Positions 25,981 to 34,469 of a stretch of DNA of 64,000 bases are shown in pieces. The DNA comes from Sphingomonas sp. BK345 (GTDB lineage: Bacteria > Pseudomonadota > Alphaproteobacteria > Sphingomonadales > Sphingomonadaceae). Below the pieces are notes generated by a model. The model had not been told where the DNA came from. It made no database searches and saw only the letters and a program-made list of their open reading frames with translations. Made by a program: the position numbers and the translations under genes. The stretch's first letter is position 1, and each line of letters begins with the position of its first letter. The stretch covers positions 124,001-188,000 of the forward strand of contig NZ_JACHZX010000002.1 of the NCBI RefSeq assembly GCF_014193845.1. The letters are read 5' to 3'.

Positions 25981-26343
25981 TGCGTGATGAACCTCGGAGG
26001 GGTCGCCCCGCGAAGCCCCATCATGCGGCGGCACATGCCGACCGCGAAGACGACCATGCTCCCGGCAGCGGCATCTCAGAAGACCCTTGCGCCCGACGCG
26101 ATTAGACGACAAGCGTCCGGTGTTGGGAGGGCGCCGGGTGGTCCTGAACGACCGCTCTTGGGTCGGACGGCTTGTCGTCACCGACATGCGCCGTCCTCCT
26201 GTTTTTGGGAGCATCGAACAGTACGGATCTGCGATGAGTAGCCCTCACGAGGTAGCCGCCTTCCGGCTTTTCCAGTCCTGGTCTCGGCACCTACACCGGC
26301 AGATAGCCTGAGCTCACGAGTGAAGCCGGCTTTATCGTGACGC
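25981..26343. repeat. Gene-free stretch with a REPIN-like inverted repeat
   Basis: GACGACAAGCGTCCG (26105-26119) pairs with CGGACGGCTTGTCGTC (26164-26179), perfect except for one bulged G. The loop contains TGAACGACCGCTCTTGGGTC, the core of the dispersed repeat family, so this copy is arranged as a folded unit. No gene is seen in the rest. Confidence 0.55.
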
Positions 26344-27423
26344 GTGCGAGTGTTCAAATTTGGGTCACTCACGGGCCAGATGAGGGAGGCGAGACGATTA
26401 AGGCTCAGGGCAGAGGCCTTGTTCGGCGCCTATCGAGCGGGCATCGGCACGATAGGGGCGTCTGACATCAGGCGCTCGCGTCGCGATAGGGCCTGGATGA
26501 GAACCGACGACCTGCGCGGTGGCACGAACCGGACCGGTGTACCCCTCAGCGCTTTCGCGATGCCGGATGGCTTAGCGATGCGCTACGATCTGCCTCATAT
26601 AAGCCTACGTGAAACCGTCAGTGGGTACGCCACCTATGCCGCGCGTGATCGCGCGGAGATGATCAACTGGTTTTTGCCGGCACCGCCCATGATCTGCGTG
26701 CTCGTCGACGCTGGACCGGTGTCCATCACGCTTCGACAGCACCGCTTCAACGTGGGTAAGGTCAGTCTCTACGGTCCAACCAGCCGCGCCTTCAAGGCAA
26801 CAACAAACGGGGGTATCCAGGTCGGCGTCGGCCTGACCGCTCTAGGTTGGATCAGGCTCGTCCCGCTTTCCTCCTCCGCGTTCCACAATCGGGTGTCACC
26901 GCTTGGCGCGATCAAGAGCGAAGCACTTTCCGATCGGTTGCTCAACTCACTCGTTGCGCTTGCCGATGAGAGGGAGCTCGCCGCCACGTTGGACGCGATC
27001 TTGACCCCCTTATTTGCTGATGAGCATCCTTATGACGACATCGTCAGGCGCTTCACAGAGCTCATGCTGGTCGACGGAGTAATCGAGATCGCCGACGCTG
27101 CGGATCGCCTCGCGCTTCCGTCGGCTACGCTGCGCCGTGTCGCTACATACGCCTTTGGAATGCCGCCAAAGTTGCTGCTTCGACGCGCGCGTTTCCTCCG
27201 CTCGTTCATCGGGCTTCTCAGTTCGGGCGAACTGCAAACATATGACCGCATCGACAGCAGCTACCATGATGCCTCGCATTTTCTCCGGGATGCGAACGAC
27301 TTCCTTGGTACCACGCCCCGCCGGTTCATGGCGCAAGGGACGACCTTCATGACAGCCAGCCTTGTCGCTCGTGCGGCCGCACTCGGAGCACCCGCGCACG
27401 CGCTCCATGCGCGAACACCATAG
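26344..27423 (+). CDS. AraC family transcriptional regulator
   Basis: Up to 359 residues. The C-terminal 100 residues form a double helix-turn-helix: VIEIADAADRLALPSATLRR as the first unit and FLRDANDFLGTTPRRFMAQG as the second, as in AraC proteins. The N-terminal half is a beta-rich ligand-binding region. The start is uncertain: GTG 26344 gives an unusually basic leader and later ATGs (for example MPDGLAMRYDLPH) are possible. It reads toward the rhodopsin gene 150 bp downstream and may regulate it, though this is only positional. Confidence 0.8.
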   Translation: MRVFKFGSLTGQMREARRLRLRAEALFGAYRAGIGTIGASDIRRSRRDRAWMRTDDLRGGTNRTGVPLSAFAMPDGLAMRYDLPHISLRETVSGYATYAARDRAEMINWFLPAPPMICVLVDAGPVSITLRQHRFNVGKVSLYGPTSRAFKATTNGGIQVGVGLTALGWIRLVPLSSSAFHNRVSPLGAIKSEALSDRLLNSLVALADERELAATLDAILTPLFADEHPYDDIVRRFTELMLVDGVIEIADAADRLALPSATLRRVATYAFGMPPKLLLRRARFLRSFIGLLSSGELQTYDRIDSSYHDASHFLRDANDFLGTTPRRFMAQGTTFMTASLVARAAALGAPAHALHARTP

Positions 27424-27574
27424 TCGCGCGTCAAAACGAAGGCCCGTGATGTGAGCGAGAGGAGCGCGTCACTCTCCGGAGATTTATTTCGGAACGTGTC
27501 CGGCACCGTAAAATATGATCTGCGTTAGGGGCCGTGGGTCTGGCATGGGGTCAGCTCTGAGAAGGATTGCCTCT

Positions 27575-28276
27575 ATGGATCAGACTGCCTTCATGATCGG
27601 GTTTGCGGTTATGTCACTCGCCTCGCTGGCGATCTACGCGAAGGGCAGCAAAGCCCCTCCATCCCGACATCACACGCTCCTGCACGCAACCGTCCCCTTC
27701 ATCGCTGCGACGGCCTACCTCGCGATGGCGTTTGGCATCGGGACGTTGCTCAAAGCGGACGGCTCTGCGACTTATCTCGCCCGCTATGTCGACTGGTCGG
27801 TGACGACCCCCATTCTGCTGTCCGGCCTGGTCCTCACGGCGTTCCACGATCGCGGCAAGACCGGTGAGGTCGGCGGCTACCTGACCTCCATCATCGTCCT
27901 CGACGTGCTGATGATCGTCACCGGCCTGATCTCCTCGCTGGCAGAGGCCCCGGTGGCCAAGTGGGCCTGGTATCTCTGGTCGTGCGCGGCATTTGCCGGC
28001 GTCCTTTACCTCCTGTGGGTTCCCCTGCGCGCGATGGCGCTCGAGCGTGGCCACGCCATCGGCTCTGCTTACGCCAAGAACATCACCTTCCTGACGGTGA
28101 TCTGGTTCCTGTACCCAGTCGTCTTCCTGATCGGGCCCGAGGGCCTCAAGATCATCAATGACCCCGCATCAGTCTGGGCCATCCTCGTGATGGATATCGT
28201 AGCCAAGGTTATCTACGCCTTCTACGCGGCGGGCAATTTCGACAAGGCGCTACATGATCACGAACGCCGCGCGTGA
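27575..28276 (+). CDS. Microbial rhodopsin, D-T-G motif proton-pump type
   Basis: A 233-residue seven-helix protein. ATG 27575 follows GAAGGA; an upstream start at 27515 is less likely. Helix C reads LARYVDWSVTTPILLSG, giving Arg70, Asp73 (counter-ion/acceptor), Thr77 and Gly84 in place of the proton-donor Asp/Glu. Helix G has the retinal Schiff-base Lys211 four residues after Asp207 (MDIVAKVIY). The D-T-G set matches the DTG rhodopsins reported from Sphingomonas, outward proton pumps lacking the carboxylic donor. Leu81 at the colour-tuning position suggests green absorption. Coupled to blh. Confidence 0.93.
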   Translation: MDQTAFMIGFAVMSLASLAIYAKGSKAPPSRHHTLLHATVPFIAATAYLAMAFGIGTLLKADGSATYLARYVDWSVTTPILLSGLVLTAFHDRGKTGEVGGYLTSIIVLDVLMIVTGLISSLAEAPVAKWAWYLWSCAAFAGVLYLLWVPLRAMALERGHAIGSAYAKNITFLTVIWFLYPVVFLIGPEGLKIINDPASVWAILVMDIVAKVIYAFYAAGNFDKALHDHERRA

Positions 28277-29190
28277 ACCGCGGCATCGCATGGCTGGTTG
28301 CGGGAGCGGTTGCAGCTGCCCTCGCGCCGGAACCGGTACAGCTAGCTTTTGCGATCCTGGGGATCGGCGTCGTCGGCATGGTCCACGGCGCCGGTGACCT
28401 GGCAATCGTCGAGCCGGTGCGACGTCGCACCTTCCTCGCCGCCTATGGGCTCGTGTCGCTAGCGACGTTGTTGTGGTGGACCGCAGACCCGGCGGTCGCA
28501 TTGCCGGCGTTCCTCGTCGCCTCAGCGGTTCACTTCGGCATGGAGGACGCGCCGAAAGGGTCCTTTGCCGAGCGAATAGCGCGCGGGACAGCGCTGGTAG
28601 CCGCTCCTGCCACGATACATCTGTCCAGTTATACAGCGCTACTGCGAACCGCCGGTGGGCCGTCGTCCAACATGCCGACCTACGCTCCGCTTCTCGCATT
28701 AGCGGGGGGAGTGGCGGCCGCTGGACTACTGGCACTGGCATGGCTCAGACGTGACCTGCGTCTGAGGGCCGGGGTGGGGGCGGCGCTGCTGTTGCCGCCG
28801 TTGGTCGGCTTCACTTTTAGCTTTCTGATTCTGCACGCGCTGCCGCAAACTGCTGAGCGCCGCGATCGTCTCGGCTTCTCGAGCACCTCGAAATATCTTC
28901 GGAAAGTAGCTCCAATCTTCGTTGGTGCGCTCGCGCTTGCCATAGCGGTAGCAGCGCTTCTGCTACGTTTCGATCCTAGTGGAGTGCGCGGCCTCTTCGC
29001 CGGTATCGCTGCACTTGCCGTTCCACACCTGCTCGTGACGCCATGGTTCGAGCGACAAGGCTTCCTCGCCAGAGAAGCCGCCCATGGCAAGTTCGAGCAG
29101 GATGATAACCGTTACAGCAAGCGCATGAAAATGGCACTCTATGATCAAGGCGCGCCGTCAACGACGCCGGCGGATCGAGCCCACCGGTGA
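28273..29190 (+). CDS. blh: Beta-carotene 15,15'-dioxygenase (Brp/Blh family)
   Basis: A 305-residue multi-helix membrane enzyme that cleaves beta-carotene to two retinals, the rhodopsin chromophore. Likely iron-binding histidines are His38 (MVHGAGDLAI), His87 (AVHFGMED), His188 (LILHALPQT) and His252 (AVPHLLVTPW). GTG at 28273 overlaps the rhodopsin stop (GTGA), so the two are translated together. No carotenoid synthesis genes are in the window, so beta-carotene must come from elsewhere in the genome. Confidence 0.92.
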   Translation: MNRGIAWLVAGAVAAALAPEPVQLAFAILGIGVVGMVHGAGDLAIVEPVRRRTFLAAYGLVSLATLLWWTADPAVALPAFLVASAVHFGMEDAPKGSFAERIARGTALVAAPATIHLSSYTALLRTAGGPSSNMPTYAPLLALAGGVAAAGLLALAWLRRDLRLRAGVGAALLLPPLVGFTFSFLILHALPQTAERRDRLGFSSTSKYLRKVAPIFVGALALAIAVAALLLRFDPSGVRGLFAGIAALAVPHLLVTPWFERQGFLAREAAHGKFEQDDNRYSKRMKMALYDQGAPSTTPADRAHR

Positions 29191-29192
29191 CC

Positions 29193-29208
29193 ACGCTCAC
29201 GTGAGCGT
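29193..29208. terminator. Palindrome after blh
   Basis: ACGCTCACGTGAGCGT is a perfect 16-bp palindrome followed by TT, directly after the blh stop. It may fold as a 5-6 bp stem with an ACGT loop. A dispersed repeat fragment (TGAACGAATGGCCGATTTGG) lies at about 29269. Confidence 0.4.
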
Positions 29209-29392
29209 TTGAGCTTGGAGGCTGCCGATTGATCGCCCTGCCGGCGTCGCCAAGCTCAAGTGCCGTCATGAACGAATGGCCGATTTGGGGAGCGAGGCGA
29301 GATCCCCTGAGACCGGTTTTGGTCGCCATGAGTGTGCTATCTCAAGCAGCCACTTCGCCGAACATGCGCCTCTGTGACCGCTGACGGATCCC

Positions 29393-30220
29393 TTACCGCA
29401 GCCTGCTCACCGCTCGCCGTAGGTAGGGCATGACATCGACGGAGCTATAGCCGGGCGTGGTGGCGGCGAAATGCCGTAGCCAGTAGCCATGGCCAGCGCC
29501 ATAAACGACCAGGATCCGGTCGCCGGGGCGCGCGACGTTGACGAGCTTAGCGAAAATCTTGGCATTTCGTAGGTACCACATCGCGTTAAGATCCGCGCCG
29601 GGCTGATCGTTGCCGTCGCCGAAGCGCAGCAGCGAATAGTAGAGGTCTTGCCCACCCATTGGCGTAGCGGGGTCGTTGTAACGGAGCAGCATGTGAGGAA
29701 TGCTTGAAGAGGGCTGCTCCGCTTCGAACTGTCTCGCGGAGGCTTGGACCGCCGCGAAGGCAGCGTCTAGCAGCGGCTGTTCGCCGTGTACCTTCGCGTA
29801 GGCCTCCACGCGATCGATCGGAAAGTAGTCGGGCTCGCCTGTGCCGGGTTGCTCATCGATGCCCTGCACCGTCGGAAGGCCGACGCGTGCCGCGATACGG
29901 TAACCGATCTGCGAGGTCTCGTCTCGATCAGCGCGGAGAACTGCTGGTGAGAAGGTAGAGTAATCTGTTACGTCGTAGTTCGGTCCGGGGCGCTGCACCT
30001 CGACCATCACCCGGGTGGGTCGAAACGTCGCGACGGACTCTGCCAACGCCTCCAGCTCGTGCTGGCGCTTCGCCGTGGTGACATCGTCAACGTGGACGTT
30101 CACCTTGTCGCGACCCGGGTTGCCGAAATGATAGGTCCCCAAAATCATGACCTGGATCGGCGCCGGGGGCGTCATCAACGCCACCGCCGCTGCGCTCAAC
30201 CCGGCTATAATCGGCAGCAT
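29393..30220 (-). CDS. DUF5694 domain exported protein
   Basis: A 275-residue protein with signal peptide (MLPIIAGLSAAAVALMTPPA). I chose ATG 30220 because AGGGGA precedes it, over the longer frame from 30301. PIQVMILGTYHFGNPGRD, RVMVEVQRPG and LVVYGAGHGYWLRHF match the DUF5694 family, distantly related to TraB/GumN-type proteins with conserved His and Glu. Its biochemical role is unknown. Monocistronic, facing the LysR gene's terminus. Confidence 0.75.
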   Translation of the reverse strand: MLPIIAGLSAAAVALMTPPAPIQVMILGTYHFGNPGRDKVNVHVDDVTTAKRQHELEALAESVATFRPTRVMVEVQRPGPNYDVTDYSTFSPAVLRADRDETSQIGYRIAARVGLPTVQGIDEQPGTGEPDYFPIDRVEAYAKVHGEQPLLDAAFAAVQASARQFEAEQPSSSIPHMLLRYNDPATPMGGQDLYYSLLRFGDGNDQPGADLNAMWYLRNAKIFAKLVNVARPGDRILVVYGAGHGYWLRHFAATTPGYSSVDVMPYLRRAVSRLR

Positions 30221-30299
30221 CGTAATCCCCTGATAAGTGTGTTGTTCAAACAATACACCATAGAGGACCTTTGTCCAATCTTGGCTGAGGCGCGCGGCC

Positions 30300-30387
30300 A
30301 CGTCTCAGCGTGAACGAATGGCTCGAGCTCGGAAGCGATCAGAACCCGCTGAGTGTGGCTACTTTTAGGTCGTCGGTTAGTCAGAGC
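30300..30387. repeat. Dispersed repeat copy
   Basis: Contains GCGTGAACGAATGGCTCGAG and GCTACTTTTAGGTCGTCGG, degraded versions of the repeat blocks seen elsewhere. Confidence 0.45.
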
Positions 30388-31281
30388 CTACGCATCTGAA
30401 GGGGGCTGACCGGCCAGCACGTACGCCGCTACAAAATCCATCAGCGCACGAACGGGAGCTGAGTGTCGGCGTCGCTCATGTGTGATGATCCACAGTTCAA
30501 ACACGGGAAGCGGTAGCACGATCGGCGCGTGGACCAGGTCCGCTTCACGGTCGACGACGAAGCGCGGCAATATGCCTAGGCCAAGGCCGCCTCGCACGGC
30601 CGCCACAACCGCTGTCATCGTGTTTGGCCGCAGGACAACGGCCTCATCCGGGAGGCACGCGATAAGCTGCTCGAGCAGGGCAGTGGGAGCACCAGGAGGA
30701 TCGAACCGAATGAGCGGATGGTCTCTCAGGTCAGCGAGTGATTGCGGCAGACCTGCAGCATCCGCATAGGCTCTGCTCGCCGCTACGACGGAGCGGTCAT
30801 AGGTTAGGCGTCGTCCAAATAGTGAAGGATCTGTTGGAGCCAAGCCGCCCCGCAACGCCACGTCCGCTTCGCCACTTGCGAGGTCGACCCTGCGATCAGT
30901 AGCGACAAGCTCAAGCTTGACCGCCGGATAGAGCGCGCGAAAGCGACCGATCACAGGCGGCAGGACATGCGCGAGGACAATCTCGGGCGCAGACAGCCGT
31001 ACTGTGCCTGCGACGCTGCGCTGACGTTCCGCCGCGACGCGCGTCAGGCGCTCAACGTTCGCGGCGATCTCCGCCGCTATGGGGAGCAGGGCCGCACCGT
31101 CCTCGGTGAGAGTGTAGCCGCTCGATCGCCGCTCGAATAACGGCAGCCCAAGCGCGGTCTCCAGCGCAGTGATCCGGCGGAATATGGTGCTCTGACTGAC
31201 CCGGGACGCTCGTGCCGCGGCCAACGTGCTGCCATGTTCCGCCACCGCGAGGAACCAGCGGATATCATCCCAATCGTCCAC
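30388..31281 (-). CDS. LysR family transcriptional regulator
   Basis: A 297-residue LysR protein. The N-terminal winged helix-turn-helix is evident (WFLAVAEHGSTLAAARASRV, SQSTIFRRITALE) and is followed by a two-lobed effector domain starting near residue 90 (GTVRLSAPEIV). It is divergent from the glutathione S-transferase gene with 92 bp between them, the usual arrangement when a LysR protein controls its neighbour. Confidence 0.92.
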   Translation of the reverse strand: MDDWDDIRWFLAVAEHGSTLAAARASRVSQSTIFRRITALETALGLPLFERRSSGYTLTEDGAALLPIAAEIAANVERLTRVAAERQRSVAGTVRLSAPEIVLAHVLPPVIGRFRALYPAVKLELVATDRRVDLASGEADVALRGGLAPTDPSLFGRRLTYDRSVVAASRAYADAAGLPQSLADLRDHPLIRFDPPGAPTALLEQLIACLPDEAVVLRPNTMTAVVAAVRGGLGLGILPRFVVDREADLVHAPIVLPLPVFELWIITHERRRHSAPVRALMDFVAAYVLAGQPPSDA

Positions 31282-31373
31282 GCCTATTCACTGCCGCATA
31301 GCGGGCGGTCAGGAAAGGTGTTTGAGCCGTTTCCGAGACGCCCGTATCCCTGCCGCAGGAAGGGGGCGCCATC

Positions 31374-32030
31374 ATGAAGCTCTACTACGATCCAATTTCG
31401 ACGACATCGCGGCCGGTCACGTTCTTCGCGGCTGAGGCAGGTTTCGCGTTGCAGCTCGAACTGGTTGACCTTCTGGCGGGCGAGACGCGCGGTCCGGCGT
31501 TCCTGGCGGTCAATCCGATGGGACACGTTCCAGTGCTGGTCGATGGTGACTTCGTGCTGACTGAGGCAACCGCCATTCTCCGCTATCTCGCGAGAAGGCT
31601 GGCACCGGACTTCTTGGGTCGTGACGATCAAGAGCAGGCTCGCGTCGACGAGGCGATGAGTTGGGCGAGCACGGATGTGAGGATCTGGCTCGATGTGTTC
31701 TCGGTTTACCCGATGGCTCTTGGCGTGCCGGCAGGCCTGTCGGCCGCGAGTATAGCCGAGATGCAGCAGGTTGCGGCGCCGGCCGTTCGGCGGATCATGA
31801 CGGTCCTCGACGACCGCCTGCGCAACGGCTTCATCGCCGGCGGGTCGATCACGATCGCCGACTTCCTCGCCTTCTCGTACATCACCTTGGCAGAACTGAT
31901 CATATTCGACTTCGCCGACTGGCCGAACATCGTCGCGTGGCTGCGGCGTATGAAGGCCATGCCTGGCTATGGCTCAACCTACGCTGCATTCCTTGGGCTC
32001 GTGAGCGCCAAAGTTTCTCAAGGAAGCTAA
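31374..32030 (+). CDS. Glutathione S-transferase
   Basis: A 218-residue GST. The thioredoxin-like N-terminal domain has LYYDPISTTSRPVTFFAAEA with a Ser/Thr-rich active-site start, VNPMGHVPVLVDGDFVLTEA (glutathione-binding cis-Pro and Glu-Ala/Ser), then a helical C-terminal domain with GGSITIADFLAFSY, the conserved folding motif. Theta-class-like. AAGGGGG precedes the ATG. Probably under control of the divergent LysR gene. Confidence 0.9.
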   Translation: MKLYYDPISTTSRPVTFFAAEAGFALQLELVDLLAGETRGPAFLAVNPMGHVPVLVDGDFVLTEATAILRYLARRLAPDFLGRDDQEQARVDEAMSWASTDVRIWLDVFSVYPMALGVPAGLSAASIAEMQQVAAPAVRRIMTVLDDRLRNGFIAGGSITIADFLAFSYITLAELIIFDFADWPNIVAWLRRMKAMPGYGSTYAAFLGLVSAKVSQGS

Positions 32031-32135
32031 GGCAGCTGCATCAATCGCGCTGCGGCCCGGCAGCGGATCAACCGAAAAAAGAAGACGCTCGTCCGGGTGT
32101 GATGACGCGCGTCTGGCAAACAGAGGGAGTGCATC

Positions 32136-32780
32136 ATGCTTCGGATTACCCCATTGCTCACCGCCAGCGTCCTGGCTTCGGCCGCGACGCCCGCCAGCGC
32201 GGCCACCATCTTCTCACAGGACTTCTCTCGCGGTCTCGGCTCAAAGGAGAGCGTCGTCTCCAATGTCGCCGGTAGCTGGGGCGTTCACAACGGCTACCTC
32301 GGGCATAGCGCGGAGTACTCGCCCAACGAGCGGAGCCTTTACATCGCTGATCTCGGGCTCAACGCATACGAGAACATCGACTTCACCTTCGACCTTACCG
32401 AATATACCGAGCGTTCCTACGACTATGTGACCTGGTTTACCGGTCATTATAATGCGGCGGGCACGCTGGTCTTCAACACCTTCGGGCAGATCACGCAGGG
32501 CTATGGCACCGGTAGCGGATCCTACAAATTTAGCCTTGCAGCCTTGGAACGCGACCAGCTGTTCGGCTTCCGCTTCACCTCGGATCACGCGATCCAGTAT
32601 GCCGGCGTTCAGATCGACAACCTGCAGATCAACGGCACGCGATCTGGGCCGCCCATCGATTTGCCAAGCACTCCAGCCGTGCCGGAGCCTGCCACCTGGG
32701 CGATGATGATCGTCGGGTTCGCGCTGGTCGGCGGCATGGTGCGCCGACGCAGCGGCTCGGCCGACTGTGTGACAGCCTGA
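32136..32780 (+). CDS. PEP-CTERM sorting domain protein
   Basis: A 214-residue exported protein: signal peptide to PASAAT, a beta-rich body with many aromatic residues, and the sorting tail VPEPATWAMMIVGFALVGGM followed by RRRS. The tail is recognised by exosortase, which cleaves and sorts proteins to the surface, often with an exopolysaccharide. No exosortase is in the window. Its stop codon overlaps the ATG of the next gene, a protease, so the pair is translationally coupled. Confidence 0.85.
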   Translation: MLRITPLLTASVLASAATPASAATIFSQDFSRGLGSKESVVSNVAGSWGVHNGYLGHSAEYSPNERSLYIADLGLNAYENIDFTFDLTEYTERSYDYVTWFTGHYNAAGTLVFNTFGQITQGYGTGSGSYKFSLAALERDQLFGFRFTSDHAIQYAGVQIDNLQINGTRSGPPIDLPSTPAVPEPATWAMMIVGFALVGGMVRRRSGSADCVTA

Positions 32781-33670
32781 TGGGCCCGCGGCGCTGGAGC
32801 CGGTTACCCTCCGCGATGATGGCCGCGGCGCTTCTCGCCGCAGCCAGCGCCATCACCGCAGCCCCGCTTACCCTGGCATCCAGCGGGCACCCCGTCGCGC
32901 CGGTCTCAATCAACGGACAGAAGGCTACAGCCTTCATCGTCGACACTGGCGCGGAGGGGACCGCAGTCTATCGTGGCTTTGCGCAGAAGAACGCGCTGCC
33001 CGATGCAGGGGAGGAGCGGCTCGTGGGCCAGACGGGCGCCGCCACACTGCCGCTCCGCACCGTCCGCACATTGGCGGTCGATGCTGTTCGGCATGGCCCG
33101 CTGACCGTCGTCGAGCTCGCGGACCAGCCGGATCGACCGGATGTGGCGGGCATCGTCGGTCTGGACGTGATGCGAGGCTATCTCGTCGAGTTCGACTTCC
33201 TTCGCGGACGTGTGCTGTTCCATGATCGCGCAGCGGCAGGTCGGCTCAGGCGATCCCTAGGCAGGCCCGTGCGAGCGGCAAAGGTCACGGGAGGGCTGCT
33301 TGCCATCCCCGTCGTCCTCGACGGTGTCGCGGGCCAAGCCATCATCGACACTGGGGCCCGCGAGAGCCGCGCCAACGAGGCTTTCGCGAAACAGGCCAGG
33401 CTGACGGCGATCGCTGCTCCGCTGCGATCGATCAGAGGTGCGAACGATAAGGCGGCAACGCTTCGTACCGCTAGCGTCGCCTCGATGCGGTTGCTCGGTC
33501 ATGATCTGGGCGCGACGACGATCAAGGTTGCGGATCTCAGCGTCTTCCAGACGTTCGGCTGGAGTGATCGGCCGGCCATGCTGCTCGGCTTTGATCACAT
33601 CCGGCGCTATCGCTTGATCGTCGACGCTCAGGCAGGTGATGTCTGGTTCATCGAGCCTTCGCATGCGTGA
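32780..33670 (+). CDS. Retropepsin-like aspartic protease
   Basis: A 296-residue exported protein containing two aspartic protease half-domains, with FIVDTGAEGT and AIIDTGARES as the two D-T-G active-site loops and a FGW/VGLDVM-type loop in each lobe. The ATG at 32780 shares its A with the TGA stop of the PEP-CTERM gene, so it is expressed with it. The pair suggests that the protease processes or travels with the surface protein, which is inference. Confidence 0.83.
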   Translation: MGPRRWSRLPSAMMAAALLAAASAITAAPLTLASSGHPVAPVSINGQKATAFIVDTGAEGTAVYRGFAQKNALPDAGEERLVGQTGAATLPLRTVRTLAVDAVRHGPLTVVELADQPDRPDVAGIVGLDVMRGYLVEFDFLRGRVLFHDRAAAGRLRRSLGRPVRAAKVTGGLLAIPVVLDGVAGQAIIDTGARESRANEAFAKQARLTAIAAPLRSIRGANDKAATLRTASVASMRLLGHDLGATTIKVADLSVFQTFGWSDRPAMLLGFDHIRRYRLIVDAQAGDVWFIEPSHA

Positions 33671-33752
33671 TCAAGGGCGCGATCAGACAGACCGATCAGC
33701 ACCGATCGCCCTCGATCTGGCTGCGGACAGGCATGGCCACCCGCTCCACCCG

Positions 33753-34370
33753 TCATTGATCCAGCGGCTTGCCGTCGCGCGTTCGAAGATCATCCAGCAG
33801 CACGCGGATGGCCCAGCCGGTCACACGCGCGATCTGCTCACCGTCCAGGTCCCAGTGATCCCGCATCTCGAGCCACGGCGTCGTATGCAACACCTGCAAC
33901 ATCGCGGTCGCGAGCGTGCGGTCGGCTTCGGGAAGCTTCTTTACGGCATCAGCCGTAGCGGCACGGTAACTCTGCTGTCGCTCCGCTTTCTGCGACAGGC
34001 GCATGGCGCGACCCTGCGGCGTCGAGCGCACGAGCGTGGCGATGGGAGCGATGCGGTCCAGGCCCAGGTAGATGGAGCGCGTGTCGCGCAGATCCTCCTC
34101 CTTGTCAGGAAAGATCACGCGACTGCCGGCGAGCTCGCGGACGCGCGTGCTGGCCGCGGCGAGCAGCTCCTCGCGGTCGGCGTAATAACGGTAAACCGTA
34201 CGGCGACTGATCCCCGTCACTTCGGCGACAACATCGTGGTTCAGGTCCGTCCGTCCGTCCGCCATCAGCTGGATGACCGCGTCGGCGATGCGATTGCGAG
34301 CTTCTTCCTTCTTCCGGCTGCGCGGCGACGGCGTGGCGGGGGAGGGCACTTCGGCGGGGTGGTCAGGCAT
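33753..34370 (-). CDS. TetR family transcriptional regulator
   Basis: A 205-residue regulator. The helix-turn-helix lies at about residues 25-70 (ARNRIADAVIQLMADGRTDL, VVAEVTGISRRTVYRYYADR), preceded by a basic Pro/Ser-rich tail. The C-terminal helical domain would bind an effector. It is divergent from the gene at 34470, and a perfect inverted repeat lies between them, its probable operator. Confidence 0.9.
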   Translation of the reverse strand: MPDHPAEVPSPATPSPRSRKKEEARNRIADAVIQLMADGRTDLNHDVVAEVTGISRRTVYRYYADREELLAAASTRVRELAGSRVIFPDKEEDLRDTRSIYLGLDRIAPIATLVRSTPQGRAMRLSQKAERQQSYRAATADAVKKLPEADRTLATAMLQVLHTTPWLEMRDHWDLDGEQIARVTGWAIRVLLDDLRTRDGKPLDQ

Positions 34371-34397
34371 GTGGGCGACCTAATTGTCGGCACATCC

Positions 34398-34420
34398 TGT
34401 GTCAAATTCCTTTTGACACA
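34398..34420. promoter_or_regulatory. Probable TetR operator overlapping a promoter
   Basis: TGTGTCAAA (34398-34406) and TTTGACACA (34412-34420) are a perfect 9-bp inverted repeat with a 5-bp spacer. TTGACA (34413-34418) within the right arm can serve as -35 for a GCTAAT -10 at 34435-34440 (16-bp spacing), driving the gene at 34470. Binding would block that promoter. Confidence 0.75.
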
Positions 34421-34469
34421 ATCTGTGCCACAAAGCTAATCCGCTCAGGACAAAGAGGGGGATCTCACC

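Noticed and set aside
27491..27545. EcfG-type general stress promoter before the rhodopsin
   Set aside because: GGAAC occurs at 27491 but CGTT follows only after 27 bases instead of 16-17.
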